DNA from: Arthrobacter crusticola
Lineage (GTDB): Bacteria > Actinomycetota > Actinomycetes > Actinomycetales > Micrococcaceae
Length of the DNA: 64,000 nt
Reading direction: 5' to 3'
NCBI RefSeq assembly: GCF_004357995.1
Contig: NZ_SMTK01000003.1
Coordinates: forward strand, 682,001-746,000
The notes under the pieces were generated by a model. That model worked only from the letters and a program-made list of their open reading frames with translations, searched no databases and had not been told where the DNA came from. The position numbers and the translations under genes are program-made. Position 1 is the first letter of the stretch; the number at the start of each line of letters is the position of its first letter. This document shows positions 27,066 to 36,184 of the stretch, one piece after another.

Positions 27066-28557
27066 AGCGAGCACCTCCATCAGAGGCAGATTCGACCGCC
27101 GATGGCCATTCTCCGCCTGGAAGCTGCGCACGAAGCTGCTGGTCGTCACGCTGGCGCTCCTCGCGGCCATCTGCGCTGCCGTGACCGGGCTGAGCTACGC
27201 CGTGATGGAGGTGGTGCTCACCCAACAACTCGACGGCCGCCTGCAGGAAGCATCGAACCGCACCCTGGAGCTCGGGGATCCTGCGCCGTTGGCGGATGCC
27301 GAGCAGACCGCTGCTTCGACAGGTTTCCCCGCGCAGGTGACCGAAACCCTCAGCGCGCTCAAGTGCGACGGTGAGGTGGTCCGCTCCGGCCTGTTCACGG
27401 CCGACGGTGAGCATACCCACCTGTCTCCCTCCGACGTTCAGACCCTCAACGATCTTCCGGAGCTGAGCCCGCCGGTGGAGCGATCGCTATCGATCGGAGA
27501 GTACCGTCTCATGGCCGTTCAGGAGGAGGACGAGGACGGGGATGGGGAGCCCGACATCCTCATCACCGGCCTGGCCACCGAGGCAAAGGACACCACCCTG
27601 GATGCGCTCGGCGGCACCATGGCGACCATCTCCCTGGCAGGTCTTGCCGCCACCGGGATCACCGCGAGAAAGGTCATCCGCCGCACGCTCCGGCCGCTGA
27701 ACGATCTGTCGGAGGTGGCGACCGCTGTCTCGGAGATGCCGCTGAACCAGGGCGAGGTGGCGCTGGCGGCCCGTGCTGCCCCGGGGTCGCCTCGCACCGA
27801 GGTCGGCAGCGTGGGGAATGCGTTCAACAAGATGCTCGACAACGTCGCCTACGCCCTCAACGCCCGCCAGCGCAGCGAAACCCAGGTGCGGCAGTTCGTC
27901 GCCGATGCGAGCCATGAACTGCGTACACCGCTTGCCGCCATCCGCTCCCACGCGGAACTCATACGCCTGGCGGGGCTGCTTAATCCCCAGAGCGAGGCTT
28001 CACTGCGCCGGGTCGAATCAGAATCCGCAAGGATGAGCACGCTGGTTGAGGACCTGCTGCTCCTGGCACGGCTCGATGAGGGCCACGCCGGACCGCAGGA
28101 GAGCGTCGACCTGACGGAGCTAGCGGTTGAAGCGGTCAGCGACATGCGGGTAGCCGCGAGAGGGCACCAGTGGAGTGTCCACCTACCCGGGGAGCCAGTC
28201 CTTGTGGACGGCAACAAGAACCAGCTGCGTCAGGTCCTGCTGAATCTGCTCTCCAATGCGCACAAGCACACGGGGCCTGGAACCACCATTGTGACGAGCT
28301 TGACCCCTGGGCCCACCGAGGCGACCCTCACGGTGACCGATGATGGGCCGGGCATCGATCCGGGCTTCATCGATAAGATGTTCGCCCGGTTCACGCGCGC
28401 CGACGAGGCCCGAACAGGTGGACAGGGGACATCAGGGCTGGGCCTGTCGATCGTTGAAGCCATCGTGGCCGCACATCACGGCTCCATCGACGTGCGCAGC
28501 GAGCCCGGCAACACCACCTTCACCGTCCGATTCCCGGCTGCCGCCCACCATGGATAG
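27046..28557 (+). CDS. Sensor histidine kinase (partner of the response regulator)
   Basis: A 503-residue membrane kinase. Helix 1 is near residues 26-50 (KLLVVTLALLAAICAAVTGL), followed by an extracytoplasmic sensor of ~135 residues containing an acidic stretch (EEDEDGDGEPD), then helix 2 and a HAMP domain. The HisKA box is ADASHELRTP with His290; the ATPase has NLLSNAHKHT, DDGPGID and GLGLSIVEAIVAAHHG. The acidic sensor stretch might bind cations (inference). Confidence 0.92.
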   Translation: MAASAGEASTSIRGRFDRRWPFSAWKLRTKLLVVTLALLAAICAAVTGLSYAVMEVVLTQQLDGRLQEASNRTLELGDPAPLADAEQTAASTGFPAQVTETLSALKCDGEVVRSGLFTADGEHTHLSPSDVQTLNDLPELSPPVERSLSIGEYRLMAVQEEDEDGDGEPDILITGLATEAKDTTLDALGGTMATISLAGLAATGITARKVIRRTLRPLNDLSEVATAVSEMPLNQGEVALAARAAPGSPRTEVGSVGNAFNKMLDNVAYALNARQRSETQVRQFVADASHELRTPLAAIRSHAELIRLAGLLNPQSEASLRRVESESARMSTLVEDLLLLARLDEGHAGPQESVDLTELAVEAVSDMRVAARGHQWSVHLPGEPVLVDGNKNQLRQVLLNLLSNAHKHTGPGTTIVTSLTPGPTEATLTVTDDGPGIDPGFIDKMFARFTRADEARTGGQGTSGLGLSIVEAIVAAHHGSIDVRSEPGNTTFTVRFPAAAHHG

Positions 28558-28668
28558 GACCGTCCAAGCACATCGTTGATCCCACGGGATAAGACCCTCG
28601 AAGGGGGTCCTGATCGGGGCGGTTGCTGAGCTCCCCGCGGTTTCCCGGAATTATCAGTGCACAAGGCG

Positions 28669-28700
28669 AATTGGCGCCGGACTGGTGTCCGGCGCCAATT
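28669..28700. terminator. Strong bidirectional hairpin between kinase gene and flgE
   Basis: A perfect 14-bp stem (AATTGGCGCCGGAC at 28669-28682, its complement at 28687-28700) with a TGGT loop lies between convergent genes. It ends in AATT, giving short A/T flanks on each side. It marks the edge of the inserted segment. The rest of 28558-28785 shows no gene. Confidence 0.7.
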
Positions 28701-28785
28701 TCATCGATCCTGAACGGCCCATAGGCGAAGCTTCGCGCCACGCGGAGGGCGGGCGACGCGTCGTTGTGCCGGTTCTTCCGAAGAT

Positions 28786-29958
28786 TTACCGCTTGAGGTT
28801 CGTCAGTTCCTGAAGGACCTCGTCCGAGGTGGTGATGACACGCGCGTTGGACTGGAAACCACGCTGGGCCACGATGAGGTTGGTGAACTCCTGCGACAGG
28901 TCCACATTGGACATCTCGAGGAAGCCGCTGGCGAGGGTGCCGAATCCGGGCGAACCGGCGGTGCCGAGCGTGGGGTTGCCGGAATTGGCGGTGGCCCGGA
29001 AGGTGGATCCTCCGGCCTTTTCCAACCCGCCGGGGTTGGTGAAGGTGGCCAGGGCGATCTGGCCGATGACGATCCGGCTGCCGTTGCTGAACGCGCCGGT
29101 GATGCTTCCGTCCTTGCCCAGGGCGAAGGACTCGAGGGTGCCCGCGGCCCGGCCGTCCTGCGCCGAGACCTTCACCGTGCTCAGGCCCGCAAAGCCGGTC
29201 ACGCCGGTGAGGTCGACGTCGACACCGCCGACGGTCAGCGCGCCGCCTCCGGTGAGCTTGCCGTCGGTGAAGGTGAGGGCGGTGGTGCCCGTGGCGGCGC
29301 CGTCGGCGCCGTTGACGTTCCAGCCGCCGGCGGTCCGGGTGAAGGTCAGGGACAGGGTGCGCACATTGCCCGAGGCGTCGTAGACCTTGACGTCGCGCAC
29401 CAGGGAGGACCCGACGGCGGACTCGGCCGGCAGGTTCCCGTCGATGGTCGCGCTGGTGGTGGCCACGGCCGGGGCGGTGTTCTGGCCCAGGACGATGTTG
29501 TCGACGGCTCCACCCTTCTGCACGACGCCGTTGACGGCCGGCCAGCCCTGGAGGAACGCGCCGTCGGGAGTGACCAGGCGGCCGCGCTCGTCGAAGTCGG
29601 CGTCGAACGAACCGGCCCGGCTGTAGACCTGCTGGCCACCGGAGTTCAGGACGAAGAAGCCGTCGCCGGAGATCATCAGGTCCGTCGCCTTGCCCGTGGC
29701 CTGGGCGGAGCCCTGGGCGAAGTTGGTCGAGATTCCGGCGACCTGCACGCCCAGGCCGATCTGGGCCGGGTTGGTGCCGCCGCGGGTGTCGTCACCGCCG
29801 CCGGCCGCCTGCTGCAGCTGCGAGAGGGTGTCCTGGAACTGCACGGAGGAGGACTTGAACCCGTTGGTGTTGACGTTGGCGATGTTGTTGCCGGTGACAT
29901 CGAGCATCGTCTGGTGGGAACGCATGCCGGAGATGCCGGAGAAGAGTGAGCGGAGCAT
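28786..29958 (-). CDS. flgE: Flagellar hook protein FlgE
   Basis: A 390-residue hook protein. The N-terminal rod-type motif (LFSGISGMRSHQTMLDVTGN, then IANVNTNGFKSS) and the C-terminal DLSQEFTNLIVAQRGFQSNA with ITTSDEVLQELTNLKR are the coiled-coil D0 segments. The central region is Gly/Thr/Ala-rich. A GGAAGGA site precedes the ATG. It is the last gene of the flgB transcript before the inserted segment. Confidence 0.94.
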   Translation of the reverse strand: MLRSLFSGISGMRSHQTMLDVTGNNIANVNTNGFKSSSVQFQDTLSQLQQAAGGGDDTRGGTNPAQIGLGVQVAGISTNFAQGSAQATGKATDLMISGDGFFVLNSGGQQVYSRAGSFDADFDERGRLVTPDGAFLQGWPAVNGVVQKGGAVDNIVLGQNTAPAVATTSATIDGNLPAESAVGSSLVRDVKVYDASGNVRTLSLTFTRTAGGWNVNGADGAATGTTALTFTDGKLTGGGALTVGGVDVDLTGVTGFAGLSTVKVSAQDGRAAGTLESFALGKDGSITGAFSNGSRIVIGQIALATFTNPGGLEKAGGSTFRATANSGNPTLGTAGSPGFGTLASGFLEMSNVDLSQEFTNLIVAQRGFQSNARVITTSDEVLQELTNLKR

Positions 29959-29999
29959 TGTGCTTCCTTCCGAGAGGGGTGGAGTGCGGGTGGATGGTG

Positions 30000-30413
30000 C
30001 TAGGAGACGATGCCGGAGATCTGGTCGAGGGGGACCGTCGCGTCGCCGACCTTGACGCGGGGAACGGCGCCTTCGAAGGACACCGAGGACGCGGTGCCGG
30101 TGGCTACCGTGCCGTCGTCCTTGGCGTAACTGACCTTCTTGCCGATGAGGGCGGCAGCGGCCGCTCTCATCTGCAGCCCGAAGGCCTCCTCGCCCTGGGC
30201 GGAGAGTTCGGTGAGCCGCTCCATCATGGCCAGCTGCGTCGTCTGGCCGATCATGGCGTTGGTGTCCATGGGTGAACCGGGGTCCTGGTGCTGCAGCTGC
30301 GTGACGAGCAGGGTCATGAAGACCTTGCTGTCCATCTGCTGCTGCGGCGCGCGGGACGGCGCCGTGGCGTACATCCCGCCCGGGGCCGGCGCTGCTACTG
30401 GATCGATGGGCAC
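30000..30413 (-). CDS. flgD: Flagellar hook capping protein FlgD
   Basis: A 137-residue hook scaffold. DSKVFMTLLVTQLQHQDPGSPMD is split by the conserved core: FMTLLVTQLQHQDP, then FSLLVTQL-type residues and LGMERLTELS-like AMMERLTELSAQGEE. It ends soon after the KKVSYAKDDG strand, so it is the short form without the full FnIII-type domain. Confidence 0.9.
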   Translation of the reverse strand: MPIDPVAAPAPGGMYATAPSRAPQQQMDSKVFMTLLVTQLQHQDPGSPMDTNAMIGQTTQLAMMERLTELSAQGEEAFGLQMRAAAAALIGKKVSYAKDDGTVATGTASSVSFEGAVPRVKVGDATVPLDQISGIVS

Positions 30414-30427
30414 TGGATCTCCATTTC

Positions 30428-32140
30428 TCAGGCCATCACATTCAGTGAAGGCGCGTCGTCGGAAAGGCGTGGGCGGCGGTCGGGCTGCGGGGCGTCGTCG
30501 TCCCGGCCGGCAGGGGACCGGCCCGGGTGCTGCTGGGCGGGACCGCGCCGCGATCCCTCCGCCCCCGGCTCGCCGGGCTGGTGGCGGGAGGACAGGTCGA
30601 GGCTGGCGTTGAGGCCGGAGCCGGCCAGGTCCCGCTTGAGTTCCGCGAGCACCGCCTTGAGGGCGTCCCTGCCTCCATCGGTGGGAGCGAAGAGTTCGAC
30701 CCGGACACTGCTGTCCGCACCGATGAGGGCGCGGACCGTCACCGGGCCGAGGTCCTCTGGGGTGACCTTCAGCACCAGAACGTGCTCGCCCGGGGTCTTG
30801 CCCGCCAGGGCTGTCACCGGCCGGGACAGCTGGGCGGCGAGGGCGGCCGGCGGTGGGGCGGGAGCGGCAGCGTTTCCGGTGCCCGGTACGGCCGGTGCAG
30901 CGGCCGGCATCGGGAGGACACCGGCGGGAGGCTGAAGGCCGGGGAGGGGCCCCTGGGGGTGCGGTACCGGCCCTGCGGGGGCGGCGGGTGCCGGGGCACC
31001 GGGTGCCGGTGCCGCCGTGGCGGGTGCGCCGGTCGCGGCGGCTGCGGTGTCGGTACCGGCTGGGCCGGGGTGGAACGCCGCACCGGCGGAGGCCGGTGCG
31101 GCGGGATCGATAGGCACGGCGGCGCCGGCCGTCGAGACCGGCTGCGGGCCCGCGCCCGGGACCGGCACGGGGGGACCGGACGGCTGAACCGCGGGTGCAC
31201 CGGAGCCGGCGCCCGGTCCTGCCACGGCAGCGGAGGACGCCGTGGCCGGTCCCTCCCCGGGCAGCGCGGGTGCTGCTGCCGGTGTCGGGATTACGGGCAC
31301 TGCGGCCGATCCGGCAGCGGCGGGTGCGGAGGAGGCTGCCGCGGCCGGGCCGGAGGAGGATCCGGCCGCGGCCGTCGTGCCGGAACCGGGCAGAATTTCT
31401 GTGGGCGTCCCGCGGTGGGCGGAGGGCGAAGGGTCCCCTCCGGTCCTCCCGCCGGTGGGCGGGCCCTCCGTGCCGCGGAGCGGGGCGGCGGCTGACGGCA
31501 GGGTGGTGCCGGTGCCGGTGCCGGTGCTGGTATCGGTGCCGGTACTTCCGGTGGCCGTGGTCCCGGCCGGATCGGCACCACCAGAGGTGACGAGGCCCGG
31601 TGTGCCGGGCCCGACGCCGGCCGGAACCGTGCCGGCTGGATGGGCGGCGGCAGCTACTGTGCCGGCAACACCTGCGGTCGCGGCGGTGTCCGGTGCTGTG
31701 TGCCCGCAGGCGCCGTCGGCGGGTTTGGCGTCGCTGGCAGGTCCGCCAGTAGGTCCGTCGGCCGGCGTGGTGCCGGCGACCCCGCCGGGCGTCTGCGGGC
31801 CCGCGCCGGGTCCGCCGACGCCGGAGACAGACGCCTCACCGGGCGTAGCGCCGGTGGAGCCGGTGCGGGGATCGGCAGGTGTCGGAAAGTCGGCAGGGCG
31901 GCGCGCCCCGGCAGGATCCGGACGTCCGGCACTGCGGTCGGCCGCGCCGCGGTCGGTCCGGGGATGGGCAGGCTCGGCGGGGCCGGCGGCGGAGCCGGGG
32001 CGCCTGGACGGCCCCGCCAGCGCCTCACCGAGGGCCGAGGCGAAGCCGGCACCCGACCCGCCTCCCGTCCGGACCGCGGGGATCGGCGCCGGCGCGGATG
32101 CCGTCGCCGTCCCGCGCAGGCCCAGCGCGGTGCCGCTCAT
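30428..32140 (-). CDS. fliK: Flagellar hook-length control protein FliK
   Basis: A 570-residue protein, mostly low-complexity Ala/Pro/Gly/Thr, as expected for the disordered ruler. The conserved C-terminal domain (residues ~450-540) reads VLVLKVTPEDLGPVTVRAL and SVRVELFAPTDGGRDALKAV, which contacts FlhB to switch substrates. Overlaps the NlpC/P60 gene by 4 nt; flgD follows after 14 nt. The base composition creates long false frames on the other strand. Confidence 0.9.
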   Translation of the reverse strand: MSGTALGLRGTATASAPAPIPAVRTGGGSGAGFASALGEALAGPSRRPGSAAGPAEPAHPRTDRGAADRSAGRPDPAGARRPADFPTPADPRTGSTGATPGEASVSGVGGPGAGPQTPGGVAGTTPADGPTGGPASDAKPADGACGHTAPDTAATAGVAGTVAAAAHPAGTVPAGVGPGTPGLVTSGGADPAGTTATGSTGTDTSTGTGTGTTLPSAAAPLRGTEGPPTGGRTGGDPSPSAHRGTPTEILPGSGTTAAAGSSSGPAAAASSAPAAAGSAAVPVIPTPAAAPALPGEGPATASSAAVAGPGAGSGAPAVQPSGPPVPVPGAGPQPVSTAGAAVPIDPAAPASAGAAFHPGPAGTDTAAAATGAPATAAPAPGAPAPAAPAGPVPHPQGPLPGLQPPAGVLPMPAAAPAVPGTGNAAAPAPPPAALAAQLSRPVTALAGKTPGEHVLVLKVTPEDLGPVTVRALIGADSSVRVELFAPTDGGRDALKAVLAELKRDLAGSGLNASLDLSSRHQPGEPGAEGSRRGPAQQHPGRSPAGRDDDAPQPDRRPRLSDDAPSLNVMA

Positions 32141-32811
32141 CGTGCGGCTCCCGCGGAGGCCGCGCCGAAGGAGGAGCCGGCGGGCAGGATGCGCCGGATG
32201 GCCGTGACGTTCGAATCGTTCTCCCAGGCGTCCCGGATCTGAATGGTTGAGCCGGGCTGCGGAGCGTCGACAGCCTTGCCGTTGCCCAGGTAGATCGACA
32301 CGTGCCCGGTGTTGAAGGTGAACAGCAGGTCTCCGGGGCGCGCCTCGGCCATTGAGGCCACGGGTGTGCCCTGGTTGACCTGGTCCCAGGTGGTGCGGGG
32401 CAGCTCGTAGCCGAGGTCCCGGAAGACGTGCTGCACAAAGCTCGAGCAGTCGAGGCCGGCCGCCGGGTCGTTGCCGCCCCAGATGTAGGGCAGGCCGAGG
32501 TATTTCCGCGCTGCGGCCTCCACCGGGGACGCGGACCCGCCTTCGCTGCCTCCCGCGGCCGGGGCCGCGGGCCCGGCGAGGCCGGGCACGGCGGGGACCG
32601 CGGGCGCAGTGCCACCGGCGGTTACCCCGGCGCTCGAGAGCGCTTCGGCGAACATTGAGGCATTGGCCGCCGCCTCGGCGGCCGCCGCGGGGGAGACCTT
32701 CCCTGCCCGGCCCGGGGCCTCGGCGGAGGCCGGGGCCCCCATTGAGGAGTTGAGGGTACCGAGAGTGCCCTGGATCTGCTGGATCCTCTCAAGGGCGGTG
32801 GCCATGCTCAT
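32137..32811 (-). CDS. NlpC/P60 peptidoglycan hydrolase in the flagellar operon
   Basis: A 224-residue protein with an Ala-rich N-terminal half and a C-terminal NlpC/P60 (C40) domain. Cys122 lies in GLDCSSFVQ and His170 in NTGHVSIYLG. The third polar residue, usually His in an IHAP-type motif, reads VDAP with Asp182. There is no signal peptide: the N-terminus is MSMATALERIQQIQGTLGT. Placed between fliJ and fliK with 4-nt overlaps on both sides, it is probably exported by the flagellar apparatus to open peptidoglycan for the rod, the task of FlgJ in proteobacteria (inference). Confidence 0.87.
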   Translation of the reverse strand: MSMATALERIQQIQGTLGTLNSSMGAPASAEAPGRAGKVSPAAAAEAAANASMFAEALSSAGVTAGGTAPAVPAVPGLAGPAAPAAGGSEGGSASPVEAAARKYLGLPYIWGGNDPAAGLDCSSFVQHVFRDLGYELPRTTWDQVNQGTPVASMAEARPGDLLFTFNTGHVSIYLGNGKAVDAPQPGSTIQIRDAWENDSNVTAIRRILPAGSSFGAASAGAAR

Positions 32812-33239
32812 CGCCCGGCACCCCGCGCCGCATGCCGGGCCGACGAGGTGAGCTCATCGAGGAACAGCTGCTCGGCGCGCAGATCGGCCGCGGCCTCGCG
32901 CACCGTGTGCTTCGCCTCGAGTTTCTCCAGCCCGATTGAGCGGGCCCGGGCCGTGGAAAACGCGGCCTGTGCCTGCTCGGCCGATTCCCGGCGGGTGCGC
33001 TCGAGGGCCTCGAGATCCGCGAGCAGGGTGCGCGCTGCGGCGCGGGATGCGGCGATCGCCGCGAGGGTCTCGGGGCCCGTGGGCTCCGACCCGGTGGTCT
33101 CCAGGTCGGTGCGCGCCTTCGACTGACGGTCGGCGGTCTCGGCGACCCGCGCGTTCGCTGCGGCGAGGTCGCCGGCGGCCTCATCCTGTTCGAGCTGGCG
33201 CAGGCGGAGCAGCCCGGCGAGCCGGAAGGTCTGGGTCAT
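32808..33239 (-). CDS. fliJ: Flagellar export chaperone/stalk protein FliJ
   Basis: A 143-residue, almost wholly coiled-coil protein (FRLAGLLRLRQLEQDEAAGD through RTRRESAEQAQAAFSTARAR). FliJ is the stalk inside the FliI ATPase ring. The family is poorly conserved, so position between fliI and the hydrolase and the 4-nt overlaps carry much of the weight. Confidence 0.82.
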   Translation of the reverse strand: MTQTFRLAGLLRLRQLEQDEAAGDLAAANARVAETADRQSKARTDLETTGSEPTGPETLAAIAASRAAARTLLADLEALERTRRESAEQAQAAFSTARARSIGLEKLEAKHTVREAAADLRAEQLFLDELTSSARHAARGAGR

Positions 33240-34570
33240 TGGATACCTCCGAGGGATTGGGCGAGGAGGGCGAGCCGGTTCCAGGCATCCGCGGTCGGCG
33301 TCTGGTCGTCCATGCCCTGCTGAAGGAAGGCGTTGATCTGGTCTTCGTGCGCCAGCGCCGCGTCGACGAGCGGGTTGGAGCCGCTGCGGTAGGCGCCGAC
33401 GTCGATCAGGTCCTGGGCCTGGCGCCGGGCGGCGAGGACCTTCCGCAGGGTCAGGGCGAGGCTGCTGTATTGCTTCGGATTGACCTTCGAGGCGACGCGG
33501 GAGATCGACCCGAGGACATCGATCGAGGGGAAGTGCCCGGCCACGGCCAGCCGGCGGTCGAGGACGAGATGGCCGTCGAGGATGGAGCGCGCGGCGTCGG
33601 CGATCGGTTCGTTGTGGTCGTCTCCGTCCACCAGCACCGTGTACATCCCGGTGACCGAGCCCGAGGTGTCAGTGCCGGCGCGTTCGAGCAGCCGGGAGAG
33701 CACCGAGAAGGTGGACGGCGGGTAGCCGCGGGTGGCGGGAGGCTCCCCGACGGACAGGCCGATCTCGCGCTGGGCCATGGCCACCCGGGTCAGGGAATCC
33801 ATCAGCAGGACGACGTCGGCGCCGCGGTCGCGGAAGGACTCGGCGATGCGGGTGGCGGTGAACGCCGCCCGCAGGCGCATCAGGGCGGGTTCGTCCGAGG
33901 TCGCGACGACGACGATGGAGCGGGCCAGGCCCTCGGCGCCCAGGTCGTCCTCAAGGAATTCACGTACCTCCCGGCCGCGCTCGCCGACGAGAGCGATCAC
34001 CGAGACCTCTGCGTCGGTGCCGCGGGCAATCATCGAGAGCAGCGAGGACTTGCCGACGCCGGAGCCGGCGAACAGGCCCATCCGCTGGCCCTTGCCGATG
34101 GTGGTCAGGGTGTCGACCGCGCGCACGCCCGTGGCGAGCACATCGGTGATCCGGGCCCGTCCCATGGCGCTGGGCGATTCCTTGTCGAGCGCCACGAAGC
34201 CGTCGGCGTCCACCGGGCCCCGGCCGTCGATGGGCCGGCCCAGCCCGTCGAGCACCCGGCCGAAGAGCCCGGCGCCGGTGGGAACCAGGACGGCAGCCGT
34301 GGCGGCGCGCACGGGCAGGCCGGTGCCGAGGCCACTGACCGGGGCGAGCGGCATGCAGCGCAGCCGGGGCCCCTCGGCGGCGACGACCTCGGTGATGACC
34401 TCCCGGCCGCTGTCGCCGACGGTCAGCAGGTCCCCGACGGCACCGGCCAGTCCCGACACCTCGAGGCCGAGGCCGACGACGGAGGTGACGGTGCCGACCT
34501 GTTCCGGGGCACCCACCCGCACGGCGGTGGCGAAGCGTCCGGGGTGCGGCCGCCACGCCGTCGTACTCAC
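33236..34570 (-). CDS. fliI: Flagellar export ATPase FliI
   Basis: A 444-residue ATPase related to F1 beta. Walker A is GLFAGSGVGKSSLL, Walker B is VVLLMDSLTRVAMAQREIGL without the central residues altered, and YPPSTFSVLSRLLERAG is the family signature. It powers loading of flagellar export substrates. The GTG at 34570 overlaps the fliH stop by 4 nt; the longer frame runs into fliH and is not used. Confidence 0.94.
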   Translation of the reverse strand: MSTTAWRPHPGRFATAVRVGAPEQVGTVTSVVGLGLEVSGLAGAVGDLLTVGDSGREVITEVVAAEGPRLRCMPLAPVSGLGTGLPVRAATAAVLVPTGAGLFGRVLDGLGRPIDGRGPVDADGFVALDKESPSAMGRARITDVLATGVRAVDTLTTIGKGQRMGLFAGSGVGKSSLLSMIARGTDAEVSVIALVGERGREVREFLEDDLGAEGLARSIVVVATSDEPALMRLRAAFTATRIAESFRDRGADVVLLMDSLTRVAMAQREIGLSVGEPPATRGYPPSTFSVLSRLLERAGTDTSGSVTGMYTVLVDGDDHNEPIADAARSILDGHLVLDRRLAVAGHFPSIDVLGSISRVASKVNPKQYSSLALTLRKVLAARRQAQDLIDVGAYRSGSNPLVDAALAHEDQINAFLQQGMDDQTPTADAWNRLALLAQSLGGIQ

Positions 34571-35175
34571 GCCCCACCGCCGGCGAGGGCGGCGCGGACC
34601 CGGGCCACCGCGGAACCGATGCGCGCGTCGAGGAACCCGTCGGCGTATTCGGCCACGGCGTCCCCGGCGGCCAAAGCGGGGTCGGCGATCAGCTGCACCT
34701 CCGGCGGGCACACTCCGGCCGCGGTCAGCCGCGCCAGGTCGCCCGGGTGAAGCCGCACCGTATGGACGGCGAAGGGCAGGGGAGCGTTCAGCGCCCGGGC
34801 CACGATGGACCGGGTGGAGTTCCCGCCGTCGGCCAGTTCGTAGCCGATCACCGCTTCGGCCAGCTCAAACGCCGCAGCCGTGATCGCGTCCTCGACGGAG
34901 TCGATCACCGGAACGGAGGCGGCGGTGAGCGCGGAGGCGGCCGAGCGCAGCACCCCGAGGGCAGCTTCGATGCGCACGGCCGCCGCACGGGCCGCCGCGA
35001 GCCGTTCCTCCTCTGCCCGCTCCGCCACGGCGGCGGCATGGGCCGCAGCCTCCCGCAGGCCGGCGGCGTAACCCGCGGCGTGGCCGCGGACGCGGCTTTC
35101 GGCCTCAAGGCGTTCGCGCTCGGGATCGCGCAGCGAAGGGTAGGCGATGGGGGAGAACGCTTCCTCAGTAGACAA
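34567..35175 (-). CDS. fliH: Flagellar export ATPase regulator FliH
   Basis: A 202-residue protein with a long Ala/Glu-rich helix (residues ~25-75, including EEERLAAARAAAVRIEAA) and a C-terminal V-type ATPase E-subunit-like domain (VRLHPGDLARL, ALAAGDAVAEYADGFLDARI). It binds FliI and docks it at the C-ring. The TTG start at 35175 gives an 11-nt overlap with fliG. Confidence 0.85.
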   Translation of the reverse strand: MSTEEAFSPIAYPSLRDPERERLEAESRVRGHAAGYAAGLREAAAHAAAVAERAEEERLAAARAAAVRIEAALGVLRSAASALTAASVPVIDSVEDAITAAAFELAEAVIGYELADGGNSTRSIVARALNAPLPFAVHTVRLHPGDLARLTAAGVCPPEVQLIADPALAAGDAVAEYADGFLDARIGSAVARVRAALAGGGA

Positions 35176-36184
35176 GGTCGTCCTCCTCGCCGCGGCGCAC
35201 GGTGATGGAGCCCTCCGCCTCGAGGGCGCGGATGGCGCGCACAATGTCGGCGCGGGCCTCCTCGACCTGGGAGGCGCGCACCGGCCCGGTGGCGTTCATC
35301 TCGGCCTGGAGCATTTCCTTGTTGCGCTCGGACACGTTCTTTTGGATGGTCTCGACGACGGCGGCGGGGGCCCCGCGCATTGCCACGGCGAGCAGGGCCG
35401 GATCGATGCCGCGCAGGATGGCCTGGATGTCGCGGCGTTCGAGCTTGACGATGTCGGCGAAGGTGAGCATCCGCGAGCGCACCTCCTCGGCCAGTTCCGG
35501 GTCGCGCTCCTCGAGTTCCTGGAGCAGGGCCTTTTCGATCGCGACGTCGGAGCGGTTGATGATGTCCACGAGGGGCTGGATGCCGCCGACGGCCTCGAAA
35601 GACTTCCGCGGCGCGAGGATCGCACCGGCCCGCAGCTTGAGGATGTCGGCCACGATCGTGAGCGCCTCCGGGGACGCCGCGCCCATGGTGGCAAGGCACT
35701 GGGCGACGTCCGCGCGCTGGGACTCGCCCAGGCCCGCCAGCACCGCGGAGGCCGTATCGGGCCGGAGGTGGGCGAGCACGAGGGCGATGGTCTGGGGGAG
35801 TTCGCCGTCGAGGATGCCGAGCAGCTGGCCGGGTTCGGCGTTGGCGAGGAACTCGAAGGACTTCCCGGCCATGGTGGAGGCCATCCGGGTCATCAGCCCG
35901 GCGGCCTTCTCCTGCCCGAAGGACGCCTGGAGCAGGCCGGCGGCGAAGTCCCGCCCGCCCCGGGCGGGCCGCTTGCCCTGGACTGTCACCTCGTGGAAGT
36001 CGATGATGACCTTCTCGGCGGTGTCCGGGTTCACCGAGCGCAGCTTCACGATCTCGGAGGCCACGTCCTCGGCCTCGGCTTCCGTGAAGTGCTGCATCAC
36101 CTGCACCGCCCGCTCCTGGGACATCTGCATCAGGATGACGGCGGCCTTCTGGATCCCGGTGAGGTCGATATCCGTTTCGTTCAT
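35165..36184 (-). CDS. fliG: Flagellar motor switch protein FliG
   Basis: A 339-residue rotor protein. DLTGIQKAAVILMQMSQERA begins the N domain that holds FliF; GELPQTIALVLAHLRPD is the middle-domain signature close to the EHPQT-type motif; FADIVKLERRDIQAILRGID and the charged helix before NVSERNKEMLQAEMNATGPV make torque with MotA. It overlaps fliF by 4 nt. Confidence 0.95.
   Translation of the reverse strand: MNETDIDLTGIQKAAVILMQMSQERAVQVMQHFTEAEAEDVASEIVKLRSVNPDTAEKVIIDFHEVTVQGKRPARGGRDFAAGLLQASFGQEKAAGLMTRMASTMAGKSFEFLANAEPGQLLGILDGELPQTIALVLAHLRPDTASAVLAGLGESQRADVAQCLATMGAASPEALTIVADILKLRAGAILAPRKSFEAVGGIQPLVDIINRSDVAIEKALLQELEERDPELAEEVRSRMLTFADIVKLERRDIQAILRGIDPALLAVAMRGAPAAVVETIQKNVSERNKEMLQAEMNATGPVRASQVEEARADIVRAIRALEAEGSITVRRGEEDDLVY

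Noticed and set aside
30527-32242. Plus-strand Gly/Arg-rich frames opposite fliK, suggestive of collagen-like or RNA-binding repeats
   Set aside because: They mirror the Ala/Pro/Thr-rich ruler region of FliK; no start signals or independent support.
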